Source of the DNA: Psychrobacillus sp. FSL K6-2836
Lineage (GTDB): Bacteria > Bacillota > Bacilli > Bacillales_A > Planococcaceae
Direction of reading: 5' to 3'
DNA: 64,000 bases
Assembly: GCF_038003085.1 (NCBI RefSeq)
Contig: NZ_JBBOOM010000001.1
Coordinates: forward strand, 3,162,001-3,226,000
The notes below the pieces were generated by a model. It saw only the letters and a program-made list of their open reading frames with translations, did not search any database and was not told where the DNA came from. The translations under genes were made by a program, and so were the position numbers. This document shows, in pieces, positions 8,095 to 16,427 of the stretch (positions are counted from its first letter, which is position 1; each line of letters starts with the position of its first letter).

Positions 8095-8100
8095 CCAACA

Positions 8101-8147
8101 AAAAAGCTGAATCTAGGACAAGTACTTGTCTTGGATTCAGCTTTTTA
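8101..8147. terminator. Bidirectional terminator for serA/array A and the HAD gene
   Basis: Near-perfect 23-bp inverted repeat (arms AAAAAGCTGAATC... and ...GGATTCAGCTTTTT, centred on AAGTACTT) bordered by A and T runs on both sides. Confidence 0.9.
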
Positions 8148-8148
8148 A

Positions 8149-8928
8149 TTATGCAAGCAGTGTCAATAGCTCTCTTAAGTTCTTAATTGTATATGTAGGC
8201 TTTACTTCTTCACTGACAGGTTTTTCTTCGCGGTTGATCCATACGGATTGCATGCCGACCCTAGAAGATCCTAAAACGTCGGTCATTAGATTATCGCCGA
8301 CCATCAATACGTCATCTGCCGTCAATCCGACAATTTCAAGAGCATGTTCAAAAATCGATGGATCGGGTTTCCCCTTACCAAAAGCGCCAGAAATAAGTAT
8401 ATGGTCAAAATATGCAGCTATCTCCGGTGTGATTTCCAATTTAATGTTTTGAAGACTCGGCGAGCCATTTGTCATTAATAATAACGTATACTTTCCTTTT
8501 AATTTATCTAATACTTCATAGGTTTCTTCATATATAAATGGGCTTTCTTTTCGCATTTTCGGGAAATGTTCTGCTAACTTTCTGCCTAATTCTTCATTAT
8601 CTATCCCTAGTTTCTCTAATCCCTTTGTCCATGCTAATCGTTGATATTCTGGTATGATGGCTTTCATTTTTTGAAAATCCTCTGAAGGATCGTCAAATGT
8701 CCCCCATAATCCTTCAAAGGGATTAATACCGATCATTTGGGTAAATGTGCGTGTTTCATATGTATCGTACAATGCACTTGCCTCTGCACGTACGGATTGT
8801 TCTAATGCAAGTGGATCTACATTAACCTGTGCCGCTGCGTATGCACATGTTTTGTCAAATGCAACGGACACACTTTTATTATCCCATAGTAAAGTATCAT
8901 CTAAGTCAAAGAAAATTGCTTTTTTCAT
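8149..8928 (-). CDS. HAD-superfamily phosphatase (YsaA-like)
   Basis: The 259-residue protein is a HAD hydrolase with motif I DLDDT (8-12), motif II in LLMTNGS, a conserved Lys in GKGKPDPSIF, and motif IV GDNLMTD, plus a helical cap between motifs I and II. Length and sequence agree with B. subtilis YsaA. Such enzymes remove phosphate from small metabolites. Its placement tail-to-tail with serA makes phosphoserine phosphatase, the last step of serine synthesis, an attractive guess that the sequence alone cannot prove. GGAGG lies nine bases before the ATG. It shares a terminator with serA. Confidence 0.85.
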   Translation of the reverse strand: MKKAIFFDLDDTLLWDNKSVSVAFDKTCAYAAAQVNVDPLALEQSVRAEASALYDTYETRTFTQMIGINPFEGLWGTFDDPSEDFQKMKAIIPEYQRLAWTKGLEKLGIDNEELGRKLAEHFPKMRKESPFIYEETYEVLDKLKGKYTLLLMTNGSPSLQNIKLEITPEIAAYFDHILISGAFGKGKPDPSIFEHALEIVGLTADDVLMVGDNLMTDVLGSSRVGMQSVWINREEKPVSEEVKPTYTIKNLRELLTLLA

Positions 8929-8988
8929 TCACCGAAACCTCCAGCATGTATTTACTTAATACTTTACCGTACTAAAGAGTTCGTGTCA

Positions 8989-9597
8989 CTAGAATGGTAC
9001 CATTTTTTCTAGAATTCCATCTTCCCGAATAATTCCTTCTATATCTTTGATAGTAATTGGAAAATAAGGGAAGCCGTATACGTATGGAGTCAATTCATAC
9101 ACTTGAAAGTAAATGACGAGTGAGTGATCGGCAATATAAAAATCTTGGTCACTGCGTATTTGTGTAAAATCCTCTAATAGTGGGACATCCCACTCTATTA
9201 TTTTCTTTTTAATCATTTCAGAAAGAACTTTAACATAATTGCTTTCCGGCTTAAACAGTTCACTTAGTACATATAGCTTACCTGTCTTCACATCGAAGGT
9301 GAGTGATTTTGTAATTGTAAGTCCGTGTGCACCTCCTGTAAAGGAATAGACAGTCAAACTTAAGCTTAGCACTCCACGCTCGTTTGTTTTGATTTCATAA
9401 GTACTGACCATTTCTACTAAATGCTCACTGTAAAATCCTTGTTCGATCAAAAGCGTGTTTAGTGCATGAATAATATCAGCATTTATCTTTTTTTCTACTG
9501 CGGGATGAGGTAAGTTAGTAACAATAGGATAATAAACATTAATGTTTGGTGAACTTTTCCTAATATATTTCGTTTCTATACGAACAGGTAGATCCAT
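8989..9597 (-). CDS. DUF3298/RsiV-like domain protein
   Basis: A 202-residue protein whose C-terminal part (VYSFTGGAHGLTITKSLTFDVKTGKLYVLSELF in shorter pieces GGAHG and FDVKTGK) is characteristic of the DUF3298 domain, preceded by a DUF4163-like region. In B. subtilis this module forms the lysozyme-binding part of the anti-sigma factor RsiV. Here there is no membrane segment or signal peptide, so it appears to be a stand-alone cytoplasmic relative of unknown role. I chose ATG 9597, nine bases after AAAGG, over an upstream TTG at 9606. It is divergent from the ATPase gene at 9652. Confidence 0.75.
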   Translation of the reverse strand: MDLPVRIETKYIRKSSPNINVYYPIVTNLPHPAVEKKINADIIHALNTLLIEQGFYSEHLVEMVSTYEIKTNERGVLSLSLTVYSFTGGAHGLTITKSLTFDVKTGKLYVLSELFKPESNYVKVLSEMIKKKIIEWDVPLLEDFTQIRSDQDFYIADHSLVIYFQVYELTPYVYGFPYFPITIKDIEGIIREDGILEKMVPF

Positions 9598-9651
9598 GGC
9601 AGACAACCTTTCTTAAGTAATAATAAATAGTATGAGTGGGAGAGGAATCAT

Positions 9652-10386
9652 ATGTTTTTAAATAGAGTGACCCTTTTCAAAGAGCCGCAAGTGGAAAGTC
9701 AATATCCCTTCACCATTCCAGCTATTAGCAACTTTAAAGAGCTTGAGTTAACCTCAACAGTAACTTTTTTTGTAGGCGAGAATGGTACAGGGAAATCCAC
9801 ACTTTTAGAAGGAATTGCAGATAAATGTGAATTTAATACAGCAGGTGGAAGCCGGAATAATTTATATGATGTAGACTCTGCAGAAAGTGCTCTAGGGAAA
9901 TATCTTAAACTTTCCTGGATGCCGAAAGTGACGAGTGGTTTCTTTTTACGAGCAGAATCCTATTATCAATTTGCATCTCATATCGATGAACAGGAAAGAG
10001 AAAATCCTGGAGAAGGTGTACTAGATAGCTACGGTGGAAAATCGCTTCATGAACAATCACACGGAGAGTCTTTTCTATCGCTATTTTTAAATCGTTTTAA
10101 TGGTCAAGCTATTTATCTTTTAGATGAGCCAGAAGCAGCGTTATCACCACAGAGACAATTGGCATTTTTACGTATCATGCATGATTTGATCAAGGAACAG
10201 AATTGCCAATTTATCATTGCGACACATTCTCCCATTATTTTAGGGTATCCAGAATCGACAATCCTAAGTTTTGATGATGGAGAGATTGAGGAAATCGATT
10301 ATGAAATGACTGGACATTATCAAATTACGAAATACTTTTTAGACCATCGGGAAAAATTTTTAGAAGAGCTATTTGAAGGTGAGTAA
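9652..10386 (+). CDS. AAA/ABC-type ATPase (SMC-like, no membrane partner)
   Basis: A 244-residue soluble ATPase. Walker A is GENGTGKST (42-50), a short signature-like HGESFLSLF is near residue 137, Walker B is IYLLDEPEAAL, and the switch histidine is in IIATHSP. This combination marks the overcome-type/AAA_21 family of ABC-like ATPases found in many Bacillales as stand-alone genes. The biological target is unknown. Its stop codon is directly followed by the start of the vanZ-like gene (TAAATG), so the two are cotranscribed. GGGAGAGG precedes the ATG. Confidence 0.8.
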   Translation: MFLNRVTLFKEPQVESQYPFTIPAISNFKELELTSTVTFFVGENGTGKSTLLEGIADKCEFNTAGGSRNNLYDVDSAESALGKYLKLSWMPKVTSGFFLRAESYYQFASHIDEQERENPGEGVLDSYGGKSLHEQSHGESFLSLFLNRFNGQAIYLLDEPEAALSPQRQLAFLRIMHDLIKEQNCQFIIATHSPIILGYPESTILSFDDGEIEEIDYEMTGHYQITKYFLDHREKFLEELFEGE

Positions 10387-10977
10387 ATGCATGTAATTAT
10401 AAATTATTTAGATGATATGTTATTTTTTATAGGGATAGCACTTCCATTGATTGTCATTTGGCGACTGTTTCGTTGGAAGAAGAGAGGATTTCAGCTAAAG
10501 GAGTTTTTACATGAGCTTGGCATTTTAGTTTTTTTCTCTGTGCTTGTTGGCCTGTTTTCTCAAACGATATTACCCAAAGCAGGTGAGGTGCCTGCTTATA
10601 CTACTGGCGTTAATTTAGAATTATTTCGTGTTGTAGAAGAAACATATAATGCCATTATATACTTAGGATTTTGGCAGCCATTTTATATTAACTTTCTTGG
10701 TAATATTATTCTTTTTATGCCTATTGGGTTTCTCTTACCTCTACTCTTTAAAAAAATGGAGTTTTTTATATTTCCTATATTAGTAGGTCTAGGCATATCC
10801 TTATTTATTGAAATTATGCAGCTTCCTCAAAGTAGGAGTAGTGATGTCGATGACTTATGGTTAAATACGCTTGGTGCTTTTCTTGGCTATCTATGCTATA
10901 TCTTTATTCGCAAAGCTTTCCCTTCGTTTACAGTTGCTTTCAAAAAAAGCGAGTTTATAAAACATAAGAATGGGTAA
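10387..10977 (+). CDS. VanZ family membrane protein
   Basis: A 196-residue integral membrane protein with about five hydrophobic segments and the VanZ-family core (NFLGNIILFMPIGFLLP, then IEIMQLPQSRSSDVDDLWLN split over the two conserved loops). VanZ proteins are linked to teicoplanin resistance in enterococci and to envelope processes elsewhere, but their reaction is unknown. The gene abuts the upstream ATPase gene, and its ribosome binding site (GAAGGTGAG) lies within the end of that gene. Confidence 0.85.
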   Translation: MHVIINYLDDMLFFIGIALPLIVIWRLFRWKKRGFQLKEFLHELGILVFFSVLVGLFSQTILPKAGEVPAYTTGVNLELFRVVEETYNAIIYLGFWQPFYINFLGNIILFMPIGFLLPLLFKKMEFFIFPILVGLGISLFIEIMQLPQSRSSDVDDLWLNTLGAFLGYLCYIFIRKAFPSFTVAFKKSEFIKHKNG

Positions 10978-11015
10978 ATATAGGATAGTAAGAATATTGC
11001 AAGGAGATAGTAAAC

Positions 11016-11174
11016 ATGATGAAAATTAAAGAATCACAAACTGAGCAAAAACGTGATGATATTATTGAAGAGTTTGTAAACAAAGGTGTATATAAAATTG
11101 ATGGAAGACAATTATATGAGTTAAACTTTTATGAATTAATGAAGGAATATACAACTGAAGATGAGAGTAGATAA
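11016..11174 (+). CDS. FbpA-family small protein
   Basis: A 52-residue protein with AAGGAG nine bases before ATG 11016. The core KGVYKIDGRQLYELNFYEL is the signature of the Fur-regulated basic protein A family (Pfam Fur_reg_FbpA). In B. subtilis FbpA works with the FsrA small RNA in the iron-sparing response. Unlike FbpA, this copy is not strongly basic, and I see no Fur box in front of it; the promoter may be shared with the ATPase and vanZ genes 40 bp upstream. The family assignment is good; a role in iron control is inference. Confidence 0.8.
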   Translation: MMKIKESQTEQKRDDIIEEFVNKGVYKIDGRQLYELNFYELMKEYTTEDESR

Positions 11175-11204
11175 GTGCCTTTCCTACAGGGCACTTTTTT
11201 TTGA
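11173..11204 (+). terminator. Intrinsic terminator after the FbpA-like gene
   Basis: Arms AAGTGCC and GGGCACTT with a short loop, followed by eight T residues. It begins within the stop codon. Confidence 0.85.
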
Positions 11205-11287
11205 ACAAACCTCTATTATCTATAAATATTAGTCGATATAAAAAATATGGTACACTTGACTCAAATACAGATAAGGTGGAAACAAAC

Positions 11288-12439
11288 TTGACTTTTATAA
11301 CTAATTTAAATGAAACATTACAAAAAAAATGGGAGGATGCAAATTTTGCATCTCCAATGCCGATACAATCCAAATTAATCCCACATATGTTGGATGGTTC
11401 TGACGTTGTGGCAGAATCTCCAACAGGAACTGGAAAAACACTTGCTTACGTGCTTCCAATCCTGCAGATGGTTGATCCAACCAAGAAACAAATACAGGCA
11501 ATGGTAATCATTCCTTCTCAGGAACTTGGTATGCAAATTGTGGAGGTATTCCGTGAATGGGTGAAAGATACAAACATCTCGGTTGCCCAATTAATCGGCG
11601 GAGCAAATATTAACAGACAGATTGATGTGCTTAAAAAGAAGCCGACAATTGTCGTTGGTACTCCAGGCAGATTACAAGAGCTAGTGAAAACTAAAAAACT
11701 AAAAATGCATGAGATAAACATCGTTGTTCTAGACGAAGGAGACCAACTCCTAAGCCGAGAGCATCGTACAACTGTGAAAAGTCTAGTCGACGCAACTGTG
11801 GAAAGTCAGCTGATTGTTACTTCTGCAACAATTACAGAAGAAATAGAATTAGTTGCGGAACGAATGATGAAGGATCCTGTGCGTATTCAAGTATCTGCAG
11901 AAGATGTCCCATCGCAAGGTGAAGTTGTACACAGTTTTGTGAAGACGGAACCTCGTGATAAAACCGAATTGTTACGTAGAATCTCTTATTTAAAAGGTAT
12001 GCGTGGTCTTGCGTTCGTAAATAGTCTAGATCAGCTCTTAATGAAGGATGCAAAACTTGCATATAGAGATGCACCAATCGTTTCTCTTCATTCGGAGATG
12101 AAAAAAGATGAACGGAAGAAAGCATTGGATGATTTTAAAAGCGGTAAGGTGAGCTTATTGATTGCTACGGATGTGGCAGCAAGAGGCTTAGATATTTCTG
12201 GGCTTACACATGTTATCCATGTAGATGTACCGCATTCGGTCGAACAGTACTTACATCGTTCGGGACGTACAGGACGTGCTGGAGCGGATGGAGAGGTAAT
12301 GACGTTGTTAACTTATTCTGATGAAAAGACGTATAAAAAGTGGACAAAAGAGCTTCCTAAAAAGCCAGTTCAAAAAGTATGGTATCGCGGCGAATTAATC
12401 GAGGGATCATCCAAAACTATCGCTCAAAAGGGGAAATAA
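11288..12439 (+). CDS. yfmL: DEAD-box RNA helicase YfmL
   Basis: The 383-residue ATP-dependent RNA helicase contains motif I AESPTGTGKT, motif Ib GTPGR, motif II VLDEGD (DEGD instead of DEAD, as B. subtilis YfmL has DETD), motif III SAT, and C-terminal motifs ATDVAARGLD and HRSGRTGRAG. Length and sequence match YfmL, which in B. subtilis assists 50S ribosome assembly. I place the start at TTG 11288, seven bases after AAGGTGG; the longer frame to 11201 runs back into the upstream terminator. There is no C-terminal rRNA-binding extension. Two bases separate it from the aminopeptidase gene, so they likely form an operon. Confidence 0.9.
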   Translation: MTFITNLNETLQKKWEDANFASPMPIQSKLIPHMLDGSDVVAESPTGTGKTLAYVLPILQMVDPTKKQIQAMVIIPSQELGMQIVEVFREWVKDTNISVAQLIGGANINRQIDVLKKKPTIVVGTPGRLQELVKTKKLKMHEINIVVLDEGDQLLSREHRTTVKSLVDATVESQLIVTSATITEEIELVAERMMKDPVRIQVSAEDVPSQGEVVHSFVKTEPRDKTELLRRISYLKGMRGLAFVNSLDQLLMKDAKLAYRDAPIVSLHSEMKKDERKKALDDFKSGKVSLLIATDVAARGLDISGLTHVIHVDVPHSVEQYLHRSGRTGRAGADGEVMTLLTYSDEKTYKKWTKELPKKPVQKVWYRGELIEGSSKTIAQKGK

Positions 12440-12441
12440 AG

Positions 12442-13671
12442 ATGGATTTTCAACAAAAGCTTGAAGAATATGCTGAATTAGTAGTAAAAGTGGGTCTGAA
12501 CATTCAGCCTAACCAACCACTTCTTATAAATACGACGACGGACACAATTGAATTTACACGTTTAATAGTGAAAAAGGCGTATGAAGCAGGTGCGAAACGA
12601 GTAGACGTAAATTATACAGATGAAGTAAGTGCACGTGCATTTTATGATTTTGCTCCAGATGATGCCTTCCATGAATTCCCGAAATGGGCTGCTATGCAGC
12701 GTGATGAGCTAATCGAAAATAAAGGCGCATTATTATGGATTGATGCAGATAATCCTGACCTATTAGAAGGCGTTTCGATTGATCGTATTTCAAGCTTTCA
12801 AAAGGCAAGTGGCAAAGCGTTAGAAAACTATCGTAAAGCAGTGATGAATGATGTTATTACATGGTCAATCGTTGCAATGCCTTCAGAAAAATGGGCTGCT
12901 AAGGTATTTCCAGACCTGAAGCCTGAGCAACAAATGCAGGCATTATGGGATTTAATATTCCAAGTTGTGCGTATAGGTGAAGGAACAGCTGTTCAAAAAT
13001 GGAAAGAACATATTGATAACCTCGAAAGTAGAGCAACACTATTAAATAATAAACGCTTCAAAAAGCTGCACTATAAATCAGAAGGAACAGATATTCAAGT
13101 CGAGCTTCCGAAAGAACATATTTGGATGTCAGGAGCAAGTAAAAATGGTCAAAACGTTCCGTTCATAGCGAATATGCCAACAGAGGAAGTATATACTGCA
13201 CCACTCAAAACAGGTGTAAATGGCTACGTAAAAAATACAAAGCCTTTTGTCTATCAGGGGAATATAATAGATGATTTTACTTTAACCTTTGAAAATGGCA
13301 AGATTATTTCCATTACAGCGTCAACCGGTGAGAAGCTATTGCAAGAGCTAATTGGAACAGATGAAGGAGCAAAATACTTAGGCGAGATTGCTTTGGTACC
13401 ACATGAATCACCTATTTCTGCTTCGAATGTATTATTCTTTAATACATTATTTGATGAAAATGCCTCCAACCATTTCGCTATTGGGGAAGCATATCCTACA
13501 TGTGTTGAGGGTGCTCGTGGTTTAAATAAAAGTGAACTAGAGGACATTGGTATTAACACATCAATAGTTCATGAAGACTTTATGATTGGTAGCGGAGACA
13601 TGGATATTATGGGTGAATTAGTAGATGGAACAATGGAGCCTATATTTACAAAAGGTACTTGGGCTTTTTAA
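12442..13671 (+). CDS. M29-family metalloaminopeptidase
   Basis: A 409-residue aminopeptidase of the thermophilic/AmpS (M29) family, which removes N-terminal residues from peptides with two metal ions. Conserved ligand regions are visible: MPTEEVYTAP, GEIALVPHESPIS, the FDENASNHFAIGEAY stretch, and HEDFMIGS near the C-terminus. The ATG at 12442 is two bases after the yfmL stop and follows AAAAGGGG. A second, clearly paralogous gene lies at 24315-25547. It is cytosolic and probably serves peptide recycling. Confidence 0.92.
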   Translation: MDFQQKLEEYAELVVKVGLNIQPNQPLLINTTTDTIEFTRLIVKKAYEAGAKRVDVNYTDEVSARAFYDFAPDDAFHEFPKWAAMQRDELIENKGALLWIDADNPDLLEGVSIDRISSFQKASGKALENYRKAVMNDVITWSIVAMPSEKWAAKVFPDLKPEQQMQALWDLIFQVVRIGEGTAVQKWKEHIDNLESRATLLNNKRFKKLHYKSEGTDIQVELPKEHIWMSGASKNGQNVPFIANMPTEEVYTAPLKTGVNGYVKNTKPFVYQGNIIDDFTLTFENGKIISITASTGEKLLQELIGTDEGAKYLGEIALVPHESPISASNVLFFNTLFDENASNHFAIGEAYPTCVEGARGLNKSELEDIGINTSIVHEDFMIGSGDMDIMGELVDGTMEPIFTKGTWAF

Positions 13672-13684
13672 GGAGTTGATAGGC

Positions 13685-14554
13685 TTGAAGAAATGGCTTT
13701 GCACTTTAATCATTCTATTTATTTCATTTGGATCTATCACGGTAGATGCCAAGGGAACAGAAGTGTATATTGCGCTTGGAGATTCCTTAGCAGCCGGTCA
13801 AACACCGAATCGAGCTATAGATACTGGTTATACAGATTTAATAGCACAGAAGCTAACTAGGACTGGGCAGCTTGCTTATTATACGAAAGCATTGGCTTAC
13901 CCGGGTTATACAACTGCGGATGTGCTTGCTAAGGTTAAGACGGATGAAGCAAAGGAAACGTTGAAGAACGCTACGTTAGTTACTATATCAGCAGGAGCTA
14001 ATGATTTGCTACAAATGGTGCAAGTCAATTCAACAAGTGGTTCCATTGCCTATCAGCAAATCCCAGCTGATTTTGCGTTAAATAATGTTCGAAAAAACAT
14101 AGAGCAAATTATTACAGAAGTACAGGCAACAGCACCAAAAGCAAAAATTTATGTAATGGGCTATTATTTTGCCTATCCTCATGTGAGAGCGTCCCAAAAG
14201 GAAGGTATTAAGAAAGAGTTAGACCGATTGCATACCATTTTAAAAACGCAGTCGGAGATTAATGGGGCGACATATGTATCCGTAGAGGAATCGTTCGGTG
14301 TAAACGCTACAACTCTTTTACCAAATCCTGCAGATGTGCATCCAACGATGGAAGGATATCGTGTTATGGCGAATGCATTCTTTAAGCAATATAACAATGG
14401 GATATTTGTGACACAAAGTGAGTTGCCAGCACCAAATCCAATTACTTTTGAGCAAATTTTGAATGCAACTAATGATCAGATGAAGTCTCCTGTGGCAAGA
14501 TCAAAAGGAATGGATAATTACTATTCGTTAACAGAAATGAAGCCATTAATATAG
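13685..14554 (+). CDS. Secreted SGNH/GDSL-family hydrolase
   Basis: A 289-residue esterase/lipase-type protein. A signal peptide (KKWLCTLIILFISF, then a likely cleavage near VDAKG) is followed by block I with nucleophile S34 (ALGDSLAAG), block III N106 (SAGAND), and block V D217/H219 (PADVHPTMEGY), the full SGNH tetrad together with a mid-protein Gly. Substrate unknown; relatives act on lipids or acetylated polymers outside the cell. The TTG start at 13685 is nine bases after AAGGAG, which overlaps the preceding stop codon. It is last in the yfmL-aminopeptidase transcript, followed by array C and a terminator. Confidence 0.88.
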   Translation: MKKWLCTLIILFISFGSITVDAKGTEVYIALGDSLAAGQTPNRAIDTGYTDLIAQKLTRTGQLAYYTKALAYPGYTTADVLAKVKTDEAKETLKNATLVTISAGANDLLQMVQVNSTSGSIAYQQIPADFALNNVRKNIEQIITEVQATAPKAKIYVMGYYFAYPHVRASQKEGIKKELDRLHTILKTQSEINGATYVSVEESFGVNATTLLPNPADVHPTMEGYRVMANAFFKQYNNGIFVTQSELPAPNPITFEQILNATNDQMKSPVARSKGMDNYYSLTEMKPLI

Positions 14555-14576
14555 CTTAGGCACTACTAATGTATAG

Positions 14577-14680
14577 TTGCGCATAAGCATTTGGAAGTTG
14601 CTCAAACGAGGTAGATGTTGCGGATAATCAGACAAATGTTGCGCATACATGTCGAAACATTGCGCAAAGTATAATGCACA
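14577..14680. repeat. Array C: five ~21-bp units with TTGC(G)CA heads
   Basis: Units start at 14577, 14598, 14618, 14639 and 14660 (spacing 21, 20, 21, 21). Heads read TTGCGCAT, TTGCTCAA, TTGCGGAT, TTGCGCAT and TTGCGCAA; the tails of about 13 bp show no similarity. The array sits between the SGNH gene's stop codon and its terminator, at a convergent gene junction. Confidence 0.85.
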
Positions 14681-14685
14681 ACAAC

Positions 14686-14721
14686 AAAAAGCTGTCCCCG
14701 AATCAGGAGGACAGCTTTTTA
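14686..14721. terminator. Bidirectional terminator
   Basis: Arms AAAAAGCTGTCC and GGACAGCTTTTT around a CCGAATCAGG-type loop. It ends the SGNH gene on the plus strand; its right T run overlaps the stop codon of the convergent 32-residue gene. Confidence 0.88.
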
Positions 14722-14817
14722 GCGTGCAGTTTTTTTAGATTTTATTACTTTTCGTATAATGGGATAAACAATTGGGGCCCATTTAATAGCTGTTTTGACT
14801 AAGTTTTTTACTTTCAT
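14719..14817 (-). CDS. Cationic 32-residue peptide
   Basis: A short gene with a strong AAGGAG seven to eight bases before its ATG (14817). The peptide has ten Lys/Arg and no acidic residues (it begins MKVKNLVKTAIKWAPIVY and ends KSKKTAR) and would form an amphipathic helix with a hydrophobic middle. I do not recognise a family. Membrane association, a toxin-like role or RNA binding are all possible. It lies downstream of the M20 peptidase and DUF4870 genes on the same strand, and its stop codon is inside the shared terminator. Confidence 0.65.
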   Translation of the reverse strand: MKVKNLVKTAIKWAPIVYPIIRKVIKSKKTAR

Positions 14818-14886
14818 CGTAATCGCTCCTTGGCTTTCGATCTTAATAATTATGTACCCTCAAAAGCCTATACTCAAACGTTCACT

Positions 14887-15228
14887 TTAACGCAAAACTT
14901 TAATACCTTGGACGATATTCCAAATCATTACTATTACATAAACGAGCATATAGACAGCGATAAGTATGAGCGGTCCTGCTGCCATCCATAACGAAGGTTG
15001 TTCATTAAATCCTGAAGTAATAGGGAGAAAGCTTGTAAAAACGCTTATGAATAAAATTACTAACAAAATAACAGGGATGATATGAGAGATTAATGATTTT
15101 TTTGCATGATATTTAACCTCAGAATCCTGCGATATAAAATAAACGATAATGGGCAATAAAAAGGGTGCAAACAATACACTAAAATAGGAAAGTGCTGATA
15201 AAATTCTAGGATTATCCAGTCTACTCAA
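14887..15228 (-). CDS. DUF4870-family membrane protein
   Basis: About 113 residues with three hydrophobic segments and the pattern of DUF4870 (YFSVLFAPFLLPIIVYF, then YHAKKSLISH, then a last helix ending WNIVQGIKVLR in pieces). Function unknown; these proteins are small integral membrane proteins common in Firmicutes. The start is unusual: the first in-frame start is TTG 15228, but AAGGAGG touches it with no spacing, so translation may really begin at CTG 15219, nine bases after AGGAGG. It follows the M20 peptidase gene by 12 bases on the same strand. Confidence 0.75.
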   Translation of the reverse strand: MSRLDNPRILSALSYFSVLFAPFLLPIIVYFISQDSEVKYHAKKSLISHIIPVILLVILFISVFTSFLPITSGFNEQPSLWMAAGPLILIAVYMLVYVIVMIWNIVQGIKVLR

Positions 15229-15240
15229 CCTCCTTCTTTT

Positions 15241-16317
15241 TTACGAAATACTTTTATTTATAACTAAGGAAACTAAAATATTTTTGAAGGTTTCCGTAGA
15301 GGAAATAGATACATATTCTTTTTCACCATGCCAATCTCCGCCACTTGGTCCAAACTCAATGGCACCTGCTCCAGTTTCCGCATAGAATCGAGCATCTGCA
15401 GCTCCATGCTGTCCAAATAATACAGCAGGTTTTCCTATAAACTGTGATGTGACATAAGCAATGCGTTGTATATATGGGTTGATAGCTTTCGTTGTTACTG
15501 CAGGAGCAGTCGTTTGAATCTTTAGTTCACTATTGGGAAATTCCCCTGCCAACTTTGTAAGATCTGCGATAATACTCTGCATATCCTGTCCAGGAACGAA
15601 ACGAAGATCATAGCTTATTATGCAATTGTCAGGTACAACGTTATAGCGTTCGCCTGCTTGTATTTTTGCCAAGTTTAAGGAAGGATAATCATAGAACTCA
15701 TTGCTTGCAGTTAAAAAAGAAAGCGTGCGGAGCTGTTGGTCAAAGAGAAAGGCTTGTTCAATAGCATTTTTTCCTTCCCATGGACGGCTTCCATGGCTAG
15801 ATTTCCCCTTGAGTATGACATCAAATTGAATAATTCCTTTTGCCTGTAAGCCAATCTTTAGGTGGGTAGGCTCACCACATATAACAAAGTCACCAGTATA
15901 TCCTTGATCTACTAAAAATTTTGATGTCTCACCGTCTGTTTCCTCATCCGTTACAATATGTAATTGAATTTTTTTAGTTAGATTTTTAGGTTCTTTAGAT
16001 AGCTCATAAAAGGCTTGCATCATCGCAGCAACTCCTGCTTTCATATCAGCAGTTCCGCGACCATATAATAAATCTCCTTCTATAAATGGCTCGAACTGCT
16101 CTGGGTTCCCCGGAACAACATCTACATGACCGTTCCAAATCATACATTCATCACCATCTCCAATTACTGCCACAAGCATCAGTTTTTCCTCATGCTTTAA
16201 GACGGTAGTAGTAATCCCTCGTTCCTCAAGCCAATTTTCACAGAATAATAAAGCATTATTTGCGCCTTCGATTGTATCGCTTTTGATACGTACCAAATCC
16301 TTTAATAAGGTAATCAT
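15241..16317 (-). CDS. M20-family metallopeptidase / deacylase
   Basis: A 358-residue dinuclear zinc hydrolase of the ArgE/DapE/CPG2 type. Metal and catalytic residues are visible: H64 and D66 (NGHVDVVPG), D91 (GRGTADMK), E125/E126 (TDEETDG), and a C-terminal His in GGDWHGEKE. A dimerisation insert (GKSSHGSRP) lies in the middle. The natural substrate (N-acyl amino acid or small peptide) cannot be decided from sequence. AAAAGGGG precedes the ATG. It is divergent from the thiT riboswitch and probably cotranscribed with the DUF4870 gene downstream. Confidence 0.88.
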   Translation of the reverse strand: MITLLKDLVRIKSDTIEGANNALLFCENWLEERGITTTVLKHEEKLMLVAVIGDGDECMIWNGHVDVVPGNPEQFEPFIEGDLLYGRGTADMKAGVAAMMQAFYELSKEPKNLTKKIQLHIVTDEETDGETSKFLVDQGYTGDFVICGEPTHLKIGLQAKGIIQFDVILKGKSSHGSRPWEGKNAIEQAFLFDQQLRTLSFLTASNEFYDYPSLNLAKIQAGERYNVVPDNCIISYDLRFVPGQDMQSIIADLTKLAGEFPNSELKIQTTAPAVTTKAINPYIQRIAYVTSQFIGKPAVLFGQHGAADARFYAETGAGAIEFGPSGGDWHGEKEYVSISSTETFKNILVSLVINKSIS

Positions 16318-16376
16318 GTATACATCCCCTTTTGCATATAGTATTTTTACAAGTATAACAAATGAACAAAAGAAGG

Positions 16377-16405
16377 TTGCATTACTTATTTTATTCAGCT
16401 ACAAT
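16377..16405 (+). promoter_or_regulatory. Sigma-A promoter of thiT
   Basis: TTGCAT (16377-16382), 17-bp spacer, TACAAT (16400-16405), about 23 bp before the first paired bases of the TPP aptamer. Confidence 0.75.
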
Positions 16406-16427
16406 GAATTCGAACTAAATAATTCAA

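Noticed and set aside
10981-11015. Fur box before the FbpA-like gene
   Set aside because: No GATAATGATAATCATTATC-like sequence is present there.
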